64,000 nt of DNA from Whitmania pigra (lineage: Eukaryota > Annelida > Clitellata > Hirudinida > Haemopidae). Where the stretch lies: assembly GCA_021613335.1 (NCBI GenBank), contig JAJTWR010000299.1, forward strand, positions 2,091,001-2,155,000. The letters run 5' to 3'. The position numbers and the translations under genes were made by a program. The notes under the pieces are model-generated. The model had not been told where the DNA came from, searched no databases, and worked only from the letters and a program-made list of their open reading frames with translations. Shown here piece by piece: positions 13,501-24,420 of the stretch. Every line of letters starts with the position of its first letter. Position 1 is the stretch's first letter.

Positions 13501-16031
13501 AGTTCGAGGCAATTTACTAAATGAAGCACGTCAAGGTTGCCTATTCTTTTTCATTAATTTTCATTAGACATGATCTGTCTTATACTTTTTGCATATAATT
13601 TTGCCCTTCAGATTCTCCTGACATTTTCTCTCCTTGCAACGATTTGCAAAATGATAAGAGTGTAGGCTTTGATCATGTAACAGACTTCAGTCTCATATTT
13701 GATCAAGTACCAGGTTTTGATCTGAACATCAGTCCTGAAACCAGAGACATCTGTCAGAAGATTTCCAAAGACTCGCTTGAGGTGGATGCAGAGAATGTTA
13801 ACAAAGAAGCAAAAACTGAATCAACCAAGAGTTCTTCTGAAGCTGATGATGACTCTTTGAAGGATCTTGCTGTTGAGACAAATTTAAAGGGAGCTTCTAA
13901 AATAAGCATGAGTTCTGAGACTTTATGCATCTCCCCTGACAACTTGGAAGTAACTAGAAAAACTATAGTAGGACATGAGGAGGCTCCAGATGAAGTTGTT
14001 GTTGCTGAATCTCCGTGGAGTAATAACGAATCAAAGGAAAATCTAGAAAATCACTTGCATGCAATCAACAGAGTATCCAAACCAAATTTGGAAAGAATTG
14101 AGCGAGAAATTCAAACAATTGACTCAGAACATCAGGTGGAAAGCAAAGCAATACTCGAGAAGGTTTGCTCTTCTGCTCGGACTGGTTTTGTCGAAAGGTC
14201 TTTCTCCTGCGATAGCATCGTCTCAAAAGATTCTTTGACTGCTATAATTTCACCTGTACTTCATGAAGTAGCTGAGGAGAGGCCAAATGGTGGCATCGTT
14301 GAAGGTGACTCAACCAGAGCCCATGCATTGGACTCCGGTGACAGCTTGAATGTCATCAGCGGGCATGTTTCGAAAAGTAAAGTTTCTGCTGTAGAAGATC
14401 CAGAGTTGATCGAAATTGAAGACATTTCCACAGAGAAAACAGAAACAACCGAAAGTGGTTATCTCATGAAAGCCATTGAATCTGCTGCTGCTGCTGTTGA
14501 GCTTTTCTCAGAGCCTGATAGTGCAGATGCTGAGGAGAAAGACACTGCTGAGAAACAGAGGGAAGGATCACATCTACCTACTGAAAACATAAGCAGTGGT
14601 CCTGGAAGGAATGACATCTGTCCCAAGAATTCAATTATTACCAACTACATTCCAAACGAAGTTGGAGACGGACTCGACTGGTCGAAGATAAAATTAGGGA
14701 ATTTTATAGTGAAAAGTGTTGCCGGAGATCTCCTTAAAGATGCTACAGATGCTATGTTCGATGCAATGAAGAATAAGAAAAGGATGTTGCAGAGGAAGGA
14801 CAGCATTGAATCAGAGGAAGAAGTCAAGGAAGAAGCTGGAGCCGATGCAGTTAGTATGATTAGTATGTTATTCAGGTGCTATGTTTATGGTTTTCATCAG
14901 TCATCACTTTTCATCCATCATTAAGTAGCAGCTATTAGAGGTTCTGAAGTAACACAGTATATGAAATTATAATGACATCAGACCTTACTTTGAAGTCATA
15001 TTTAGATTTACCTTTTGTATGTATAAACAGCTTTCGGACGAGTACATAGATGACGATAACTATTCGGCATCGGTTCCAATGCACAGGGAGGGAGTTGAAG
15101 TCCGTGCAGTTGTACTGCCAGGTCTGAGTCTCGTTCATTTATTCAAATGTTTTGGCAGCACCTTCGAATCCGTGATGTTTTTTGGGATTAAAATTCTAAA
15201 TTCTTGTTCGCCTGTACTTTTATGAGTTTTTATTCTTTTTTTGTCGTCTTGTTGTGTAAGTGTTGCATTTGTTGTCATAAGGCTCTGATTTGTGTAATAA
15301 TAATAATAATAATAATAAATAATTGCAATAATAATTAATATTCATAATAGTGTACTTTCTTCCCATTAGAGATCTGTGGCATTCCAAAAAGTAAAGAAGA
15401 TCTGACTGCTCTAATATCAGAATCTCTAGACATTTATTGGAATCAGAGAAGAAATGGGGAACCGTGGGACGACTTGTTGCCTCCGATCTGCTTCCTCACC
15501 AAAAGCACCACAGTCACCCCTCCTGAGTCAACATTTCGAACTTTTATGTTTGAACTTGTGGGGGAGGTACTCATTAGCCTCTACTCAAAAGAGGAACAAA
15601 CAGACGAAGAGGAGGAACCACAGCTCGAGATTGTGCGTAGCATTGCAGACTTCTTACTGTTTGACAGAAAAAATCTCATTAGGGAAGGTCTTCCCAATAG
15701 CCTGGAGGAATTGAGACCGACATTTATCGACATGATACTCGGTTTGTTGCCGCCACAAAACGATTTCATTATTACCAGGCCGACAATGGCCAACAAGCTT
15801 GCAAACACTATGTACGGTAAAGAAGGGAAGGATGGACATGTTGAAAATCTACTCGCCAGAGAATTAAAACTTGAAGAGCCTGACTGGGTTAATTATGAAA
15901 AAGATTCTGAGTCAGTAAAGAACTCTGTTGCAGATGCCATCTTCAAATCACTATTGGATGATACAGCAGCTTCTATGCTACTCGCCCATAGCAAGAAAAC
16001 TAATAACAAATCCCAAACTTTCAGTAGGTAG
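5436..16031 (+). CDS. CEP350: CEP350-like centrosomal protein
   Basis: About 30 exons. The start is ATG 5436 (MSALQ followed by GTAAGT). The first ten or so introns are nearly all phase 1: exons at 5780-5849, 5985-6067, 6161-6394, 6467-6522, 6719-6810, 7129-7442, about 7711-7789 and 7910-8226. The 7.9-kb exon is a charged helix with TYNQEEIRKYISKKK, typical of the CEP350 family. A coiled coil follows at about 11975-12235 (ETLKQRKERLMKLLERLD). The largest exon, about 13610-14875, is acidic and low in complexity. The last exon (15371-16031) holds the C-terminal block, with EEPDWVNYEKDSESVKNSVA as the best match to CEP350. CEP350 is a large scaffold at centrosomes and ciliary basal bodies that binds FOP/CEP43 and microtubules. 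No CAP-Gly domain was seen, although vertebrate CEP350 has one near its C-terminus. Exon edges in the middle are approximate. Confidence 0.72.
8401..8672. repeat. 35-bp minisatellite, about 8 copies
   Basis: The unit begins GTACGAGTTAGTGCTTAATG and repeats at 8401, 8436, 8471, 8506, 8541, 8576, 8611 and 8646. The first five or so copies are identical and the last three diverge. It lies in an intron of the CEP350-like gene. Near-identity of neighbouring copies points to recent expansion. Confidence 0.95.
8886..9001. repeat. 38-bp tandem repeat, 3 copies
   Basis: AATAAATGTTTGATA-type units begin at about 8887, 8925 and 8962. They sit in a CEP350-like intron directly before the exon that starts near 9009. 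Confidence 0.85.
9241..9355. repeat. 22-bp tandem repeat, 5 copies
   Basis: The unit TTAACTTAATTAGCTTATTA plus two bases repeats five times with almost no change. Intronic. Confidence 0.9.
10375..10515. repeat. Trinucleotide microsatellite (TTA/TTG)n
   Basis: Blocks of TTA alternate with a block of TTG. Intronic in the CEP350-like gene. It creates long poly-Ile, poly-Leu and poly-Val frames on both strands that are not genes. Confidence 0.95.
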
Positions 16032-16097
16032 TTCTGAAAAAGCACATGGTTCCATGTAATCTCAACTTGTTGAAAGCCTCTTGTAGTCAACAATAAC

Positions 16098-16103
16098 CAT
16101 TTA
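16098..16103 (-). terminator. Candidate polyadenylation signal of ASH1L-like gene
   Basis: TTTATT on the + strand reads AATAAA on the - strand, about 370 bases past the ASH1L-like stop at 16471. It would place the ASH1L 3' end 67 bases short of the CEP350-like stop codon. Confidence 0.35.
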
Positions 16104-16454
16104 TTGTAAACATCTTGCTTCTCCCACCATGTACGATCAAAAATTGGTAATCTATTTTGTTTTAGAAAGAGCACGATCAATTATGAAATGCAAGTAAATG
16201 CTTATCAATGCAACTTGTCCCTTGTTTGTCGAAAGAGTTTCTATACGGACATGGATTTATCTCGAGCAAATTCATGTTAATTTTGTGTTTGAACATCTCA
16301 TGAAAGTGCTTAATTCAAAGACTTCTGAGTATATGATTGAAAAGTAACTACAATTGTCTCATTTCTTAAGATTCCATGCAAAAACTCAACTCTGCCCAAT
16401 TGAACCACCTCCATCACTTTCTTGATGAACCTAAAATGGGAATTCACATTTAAT

Positions 16455-16460
16455 AATAAA
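16455..16460 (+). terminator. Candidate polyadenylation signal of CEP350-like gene
   Basis: AATAAA lies 424 bases after the CEP350-like stop and just before the ASH1L stop on the other strand. If used, the CEP350-like 3' UTR would run into the ASH1L 3' UTR. Confidence 0.35.
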
Positions 16461-16470
16461 GATTAGTAAA

Positions 16471-19400
16471 TTAATAAAAATCACAGACAACAACCATGTA
16501 TGTTCTTTTAGGTTTTAATTTGGTGGGATAATGGTGGAAGCAGTAAGAGTTTGTGTTGGTCATGTGCTGAGACTTGTTAATCTTGCTGAACAGACGAGCT
16601 GCCTTGTCGACTCTGAATTCACACACGTAAATATCTTCTGTTTTTATTCCCACTGGGTGACCCTGCATGAGAAAAGTTAGCAATCATGCAAGGATGTTGT
16701 GGCAAAAGCAAGCATCAATGGTTCTGCATTATAAACAAATGAAACGACTACTGGAGGAGGGTGATGCACTAGAAAAAGCAAGCTACCTTGCAATACGTCA
16801 CTGGATCCATCACGCAGCAAGTTCCTACGATGGCTTCCAATGGAACCACGTGGTAAAGCGGTGCCCGGAATACTTCATTGGGGTAAAACTTCCTGTTTGG
16901 CTCGTGGAATGTTTCATGTGGCCTCATGTAGTAATGGCCAAATGCAAAGCCATCACCGCTGCAGTATAACACTTAGCATTTAAAATCAAATCACCGTTTA
17001 GTCGATATTATTCCAAATAAAAAACATGAAACTTAAAGAAGTTAATTTAGTTCAAAACTGAGTTAATTGATTAAGAGGGCTGCGTCTCTGTATGCAGAGA
17101 TGGCATGCCCGCTTGGCCTAACGGTTAAGGCTGTGCTAATGGCAGCATGGATTTGAATCCTGTTGCGGAAGCACCGTCCTAATCATTTAGCTACTCAATG
17201 GACATTAAAAAAAAATATGCAGAGATGCGACAACTCAAAAACACATAAAGTACTCCAAATATTGACTGCAAACAAACACAATTTGTAAACCTGTACTTTC
17301 TCCACAGTCTTTCCACTCTGAAAATGTCTAATTGGTCTCTAATGAGATGAGAACTTCTTTGATTGTTAAACGTCATGATGTCGATGGTCGATCCTTCCCT
17401 TGTGACGTAGACGCACTCGCCAACTCTGACTTGAAGGCGTTCATCCCTCATGAGTGTCATGTAATACCTACAGTGGGCCAGAGCATCTTCTGGTTGAGGC
17501 ACCAATAGAACCTCCTTAAAATAATTATTCAAATATGTATTCTTCCTTAAGAGGCTTATGACATAGGTAAGAGTATATGTTGATGAACCAGTTTAATATC
17601 TTGAAAGATACCGTACCATTAAGCAGGTGCTTACTGGTGCAAATAAATAAATGCCATAAAGGTGTCTTGACATGGGAATCAAATGTCGTCAATATCAAGT
17701 GATGGTCACCTTACTGATTGGTCGAGGACTGCACAGTTCGCAAGTGTAGTGGTCTTCATCGCCCTTGACATTCATGCATACGCAGTGTTGCCACTTCTGA
17801 TAAATAGAAACAAAATATTTTTTAAATTCAAATCATCAAACATCAATGCTAAGAAATTCAAAATGATGTGCAAATGTGTAAATGGACAGTTAAATAGTTA
17901 AATGGACATCTAACCTCGCACTTCTCACATTGAATCATAAGACCTTCATCCTTGTAGATATTACATACACATCTTATCACTTCCACTTCTGTATCTTCTG
18001 CATCTCTTGAATCAGCTTTTTTGTTGTGCAAGTTCAGAAGAAAATAATACCATGAAACGTTGATTCACAAAACAAATGAAGACAAAAACAAATGTTTAAA
18101 TTACCAGAAAATGAATTGTTTGATTTATCAACTTCAAGAAGTTGTTCTTCTGTTGCTGGTTTTATGCCTTGCACTGGTGGCATCCGCGACTGCAGAGGAG
18201 CCAAAGGCTTCAAAACAATGTCACTGTAGAGGGATATCACATCCTTTGATGCCTCTTTGTAGACTCGTTTCACATCCAGAAGAGCATCTTCAACATCGGC
18301 ATTGAAAACTTCCCGTTTTTGAATGTGATCAAACAGCTTGTTGACGTCTTCATTAAAGTCTTGGAAACTTGTATAATGAGATAGATGGACATTGTTCAAT
18401 ATGGCCTCAAGACTCAATGGTTCCTGTGCTGTTTCCACAAAAGTAGGATCTCTAAAACATAAATTACACAAAATTAGTAAAAATACTTTAAATGCACTTG
18501 AAACAATAATTGGAGATACTTTGGCAGGGTTAAGCCTTTTAATGAGGGACGGCTTGCATACAAGGAGTTAGCTGCAAGCAAAATATTCCTTTTAAGACGT
18601 TTCACTAGACATGTTTGAAACATTTATATATTTATTTAGTTGATTATAGTCCATTGCATGACTGAGATGATTTGGACACATGATTGAAACCAACCTACTA
18701 ACCATCTATATCAGATAAGGTGTTGATAATTGTAGTGAAAATATGTTTTAGTGTGCTTTCCTTTGCTTTGTCGTTTGGAGATCTGAAAATCAAATATTTC
18801 TATTGAATGGGCATGTAATGCTGAAGAGATTAATAATCTCTGAATTTGACAATCAGAAGCAACTAAATTATAATAAAATTCTGCAGTGGAAAGATGACTA
18901 TTACTTAGTTTTTATTAAATTAAATAAGAAATAAACTAAATAATCAGTTATTATAATCAATGTTGGAACCTAAAACATGGTTTCTTTGAAAAGGAAAACA
19001 TGTCTTCAAAGCCTGAAAAGTAAGAAAAAGAGTTTAATTTCTTATTTGCTTGTTATCTTTTGATTTAGAATGATTGCTTTCATTTAATCTGAACAGACCT
19101 GGCAAACTTCTCAAAAAGCATCCATAATCCTTTGCAATTCCTCCTTCTTTTCTGTTGGGACGGGGTAATCCTAAACTGTTGAACTTCACATTCTTTGAAT
19201 TTGATCTCATTTTTTTCACCTTTCTTACATTTCTTTGCAGAAATAATCTTTGTTTCTGAGCAAAAATCCTTTCTTTTGTGGAGGAGGCAGTCTTTGATGA
19301 GAGTGATGATGCAGTGGCTGAGGATGCGTGGATGTTCACCATTGTTGGTCTCAATGATGCAGGAGAATTCTTCAAATAACCAGGTCTGACTTTCCTCAGA

Positions 19401-22400
19401 GAATGCTTCTTCAATGAGGTCTGCTTGCTTTTATCATTCTTTTTCATTTTCTGATTCTTTCCAGCCATCATTCCCCTACAGTTTTCTGAACCACATTTGC
19501 AAATTTGTTGCGAATGGATATTGTATGCATGGAAGTTGTAATCATAAGTGAGTTCATCTCCTGATTTTATTGTTTCCAAGGCAAATAGTCCCATCCTATA
19601 CACTCCGTTGATGTTCCATTTTTCCATGACACAATTAGGCTTGCATGAGTGATTGATGAATCTGCTGATGTTGCCCATCCTGTAACCATCTATGACCATT
19701 CCGCTGTCGAGGTTGAGGCAGTAATGGTGACGCTCGTTGGAATAATTCTGACTCATTCGTCTTTTGAATTCGTTCTCGCTCACCACTTCACCGCAATATT
19801 CGATTATGAATTGACCTTCGATAAGTTTGTGAATTAAAAAATAACACGAAATGAGACATCACTTTTTGATGTTTTTAGTTTTTAAAAGGTAATTTCTTTC
19901 AAATAACAAACCTGGTCTGAGAGATTTGAGGGTTTTAACTCCATAACCCCTATCCTTGGTCTGAAACTTGATCAATCCTTCTACCCACTGCTTCTTTTGA
20001 ATTCTGCGATTGGAACATTTGTCGCCCGTGGGACAGGTGGACGGATGGCATTCGGTGTACACCAGACGATTCAAGCAAGAATCTCCGCAACATATTTCCT
20101 TAGCATCGTCTGGATGAGCGACTTTGCAATCACAAGAAGTAGGCTCATAATCTTTACATATTGGCTTGGCATCTACATATGTGCCTAGATAATAATCACG
20201 TTCAAATATAAAGTTAAGAAATAACTAGAAATTATTATAATAACTAACATCTCCTAATCTTTTTGTACACCGGTGATTTTAGCTTTGCTTTCTGAATGAG
20301 AAGAATGAATAAAATTGAAGCAATTGATTAAAATCATTCAGCTTAAAAATTACCACTTCAACAAATCTCTTGCAATCTCTATATTTTCCCTCATTATTGA
20401 TCTTTTGACTGCAATGAAGTTTGCAATATTAGTGAAACATTTTTTTTAAGTAAAAGAATAAAGAAATATTTAAAAATAAAAATTGCTCTTTAAAGTAAAA
20501 CTTATTTAATAACAATGATTCATTGAGATTTAAGATGATTTTTATCTTTAAAAGAATTCAAAAACTAAATTCTAAAATCTATTCAACTATTAATTTTATT
20601 TATTAGTTGTCAAGATTTTAAGAAATTAATATTAATGACAAGTTTAAAATCTTGATAAATAAAAGGAGATTTTACTCCCCACAAACAACTGATTTTCCTA
20701 CCTCGCATACCTCTTACCATAACTCTCATCTGGGAGGCTACAAATTCTTTTGCTCTGTTTCCTCAAAACAAAGTCATCAGTGTCATTATCATCATTACCA
20801 CCACCATCATCATCATCATCCGGCAAACGCTTCCGCTTTCTACTCCTTCCGTCAACGTGAGGATTATGGAATTGCAAAACTTCAACACTTTTCTCATCTT
20901 GTTCTGTTCCGAGTGATTGATCTATAAGCTGAGCATCAGCGCTTGGTTCTGTAAGAATTTACACACTTCAATTCCTCACAAAATCAAAGAAACAATCCAA
21001 ATCAAACAACCATTAATAAAGCCTTCGTCCAAAAATGTTCTGCCATTTGACTGCTCGTTGTTAATAGAATCTCCTGAATTAGCAGACAATGCTATGTTGC
21101 CTCTGATGATAACATCATCAGCATCCAGCAAATCATCTTTCTTTGTTGGTGTTGTGGATTCAGGAGCAGCAACTGCAGATTCCATAATTATGCTGGTGGT
21201 CTCCAATATTAATGATCCTGTAACATCTTTGTTCTGATCTAGAAAGTTAGCACTTAATAGTTTTCCATTAACTCCTTCAGATGATGGAATCCCAATGTGC
21301 TCAGGAAAGCAAACAACTCTGTTACTATTGCTTTTCGAAGTGACCAAATGACATTCTTGAGAAACTTTTGAAGTTGGTGTTTCAGTCACAAGTTCATTTA
21401 GAAAAGTGCTGTCGAAGAAACTGCTACGTAAATTGAAGGTCATGTCCTTGTTGTTGGCTGTGTCTCCAAGCATGGATGGATTGCCAATTAGGCCATTTGT
21501 GAGATTAAGGTTATTTAAGAAGCTTGATGATAACGTTGGAGCTGGTTTTGGAGGAATTTCACTGTGACTACTTCCATATTCTTGTGCTATTGCTTCCAGA
21601 GTGCCATGACACTTCGAACACAGAGAAATATCCGAAAAACTTGTTGCTTGGACAGAAACATCAGAAGTTCTGCTTTCTCTCAGAAACAGATCAGCATCTG
21701 TTTGGATGCTTGCATCTTTGTAGGAAGTGAAATTTGTTTGCAATTTGACAGAAACATAATTTTTCCTCTCATTACATTGAACACCTGTTGATCTCAGCTT
21801 TGGAGTTTCTGCTACGATAAGTTTATCACGAGTTAAACTTCTTCGACATCGGCTTGCTGTATCTGAAGTTAGGCAAAATTGGACATTTATTGAACTTGAA
21901 AAAATTATTAAAATAAATAAGGTTTACCATTCATAATCTTGCTGTTATCATTGTTTATCCTCATAATATTCTCCTTCTCCAAAATACTGTTGCTAGCTAC
22001 TTGATTCAAAATAAAACTATTTTTTTGAACAGAAGTGGTAGTATTACAGCCCCTCAAGTTTCCCAAAAGTATCTTGGACTCATTTTGTTGCATTGTTTTT
22101 TTAATCATTCGTCTCTTGCAAAACGTTGAAAAGGAGGATAGTACTTTGTCAGAATTTAATATTTTTGACCTCATAGAAGCCTTTAGACTTGATCTCATGC
22201 AATCTTTTGTAAATATTTGTGCTAATATTGACCCATCTTCACCTTCCTTTAATTGACAAGAAACATTTGTTGGAGATAATCTTAAACCTTGCAATACATC
22301 TTCAACTGCCATAAGTTTTGGTGGAAGCTGGCACATTTCATCTTTTTCCTTTTCTAAATTGAGGTTTTGTTCCTCAGGAGATGTCAAACATTGAAGTGGC

Positions 22401-23098
22401 TGTTCTGGGGCTTTGCTATTAATGTCATTGCAATCTTTGTTGGATTGATCTGTTGTATTTTTCTTGACATTTGGTTGTTTGTTCTGTGAACTGCTGATGT
22501 GATTAAATAATGGAAGTTCCTTGTTCGCTTCTGCCTCTGAGAGTGGTGTGTTCGTGGCAGTGGTAACAGTTGTATCTTGTACATGGTTAGATTTTTCAGA
22601 TTCAAAAGACAGACTTTTATTTTTGTTTTTCTTTTGAGCCTCACTCAGTCTCGGTCGACCCCTTTTCCGCGGTTGCATTTCGGCTGCACTTTTGTTAAGT
22701 GCAATGGCAATGCTATCATTATTACTTCTTTCGGTTCCTAGTGCTTTCAAACCCAAGTTAGAAACCACTTTAGTGGAGCTAGAATGTATGCTAGAATTAA
22801 CGCTTTCTAAATGAGTGTCAGTCGGTGATAACAAGGTAGATAAATTCATTGGAGGCGTTTGGAGCACAGAGCCATTTCCTTCACCAAATAATTCTACCTT
22901 CAAATGTTCTAAAATCGAATTCCTAAAAGATTGCATCTGACTTAATACACTCTGCTCCATACTAGAATTATCTTCTATTGATCCAACCGACTTATGTAAT
23001 ATTGAAGTCTTATCGCCGTCATTCTTTGACTTGTTTTTAGATCCCTTCGGTCTTCCCCTTTTGCCTTTAGTAACTTGTACATCCATGATTTGTTGCAA
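16471..23098 (-). CDS. ASH1L: ASH1L-like histone H3K36 methyltransferase
   Basis: About 15 exons, roughly 1,550 residues, read leftward from M at 23098 (or 23083). Order: AT-hooks [13 protein letters not shown] and [14 protein letters not shown] (23098-21930); a low-complexity exon (about 21880-21010); acidic basic-patch exon (20950-20650); AWS cysteines (20185-19912, [12 protein letters not shown]); SET (from about 19826, with [23 protein letters not shown] and ELTYDYNFH); post-[13 protein letters not shown]; bromodomain split over about 18790-18105; PHD (about 17990-17700, [12 protein letters not shown] then CEKC); and BAH (17530-16790). Catalytic NHSC and Tyr motifs are intact. The AWS-SET-bromo-PHD-BAH order is unique to ASH1L, which places H3K36me2 and opposes Polycomb silencing. 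Human ASH1L has nearly 3,000 residues; the shorter length here reflects a short N-terminal half. Further 5' exons upstream of 23.1 kb cannot be excluded. Confidence 0.93.
17107..17180 (+). repeat. tRNA-like sequence, probable SINE head
   Basis: An A-box-like stretch (TTGGCCTAACGGTTAAGG) and a B-box-like stretch (GGATTTGAATCC) have tRNA spacing, but the acceptor stem does not pair, so it is not a functional tRNA. It lies in the ASH1L intron between the two BAH exons. It could drive Pol III or be a truncated tRNA-derived SINE. Confidence 0.5.
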
Positions 23099-24139
23099 AT
23101 ACCAAAAGTGTTAACCTTAAAGAGTTTACCAACACACACAAACATGCATTGTATTAAACTATTGATAACAGTCAAATGTAACTTCACAATGCAAATATTG
23201 CGTAACTTCGCGCTGCATAACAAACAAAAACAAGATCATTCGAATCTCCCAAAACATGTCTAGGTAATAGTTCATAAACTGTTACATAAAAGTGAACGCA
23301 AAAAATTTGTTTCATAAATGACTCAAAAGATACTGATATACAGATATAAGTTAAATTTTATTTCCCATTTTATCTCCTGAGAGAGTTGGCCATATGACTT
23401 CCTTGCCTCTTAAAATTGGTTCACTTTTTATAGCTATCAAATTTGTTTGGATATTTTAAGAATTATTTTTCTCTTAGGTACAACAATTTTGACAATGCAG
23501 CAGTAAAACTATTTTCTCTGCTAGCGAATAAATAAAGAATTATGGAGATGTCCAATTTAATAAATCCACAATTTAAAAAAAATAGCAAATAACTCATAAC
23601 CTTGCGAAGTATGTCAGCTTTGAAAATGAGTTTACCATTTTTTCCTAAAATCATCACCCGAAAAAGTTTTTTTATAAAATGTTATGCTTCCATCATCTCA
23701 GTTACAGTATTTATCGAAAAACACTAATAAAGTAATCACCACACACTAAGCAAACATGTTTTGGTGATGTGTTTCCTGAATTATTCCCATTTCCAAATAT
23801 TTGTCAATATTGCTTATATAAGATTTTCGGGGGTTTTCTCAGAATTGGACGACCAAACAAATATTACTATTTTCGGAAGTGATGCTTTTATGGAGGTCTG
23901 TAAATTGTTTGAATTTGTATAATTATTATTAGGCATATACATATGATACCAAAACAGTGGACCTGATGTTTTAACTTTTTTTATGGAGTTTCTGGTGCGT
24001 AAGACCACTAACAGAAATTTCGGACCTCTAGGCAGAGCATCTACGAGCTACTGGTCACTTGCTCCCTCTAATATTAAATTAATATTATATAATATTAATA
24101 TATCTAATATTAATCATCGAAACTTAAAATATGTAATAA
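23099..24139. other. Unassigned flank upstream of ASH1L
   Basis: AT-rich sequence with no supported exon. The ASH1L promoter should lie here, but no core element stands out. Confidence 0.4.
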
Positions 24140-24420
24140 ATATTGATGTCGGAAGCTTTCATAATTTTCTGCTCTTTCCATGCTGCTTTCAGAGCTTTTT
24201 CAGTGTCTTAGTGCCAGAATATTGCATGACATTACAATATACTTTGTTAGCAAGCAATCCCCATAAATTTTTGATTGGACTTAATCCTGCCGAGCGATCA
24301 GGGCGCTTCCAAACTTGGATATTCGTCGCCTACATGACTTTTGAGTTGCTTATCTTGCTGAAAAATAACTTGATCGACTTGGATTTTGCTAGACATTCAC
24401 TAGAGAAAATAACAAAACAC
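24140..24420 (-). pseudogene. Tc1/mariner-type transposase fossil
   Basis: On the - strand, 24301-24230 translates to SPIKNLWGLLANKVYCN, the Tc1-family signature around the third catalytic residue (SPDLNPIENLW in active members). Upstream, near 24380, FQQDKQ recalls the second catalytic Asp, and after a frameshift near 24200 comes KALKAAWKEQK, typical of the transposase C-terminus. Stops and frameshifts break it. The 207-residue + strand frame over this stretch is antisense and is not a gene. Confidence 0.6.

Noticed and set aside
13644..14924. 426-residue frame as a gene of its own
   Set aside because: It is the largest exon of the CEP350-like gene and ends at an internal donor; the last part of the frame is intron.
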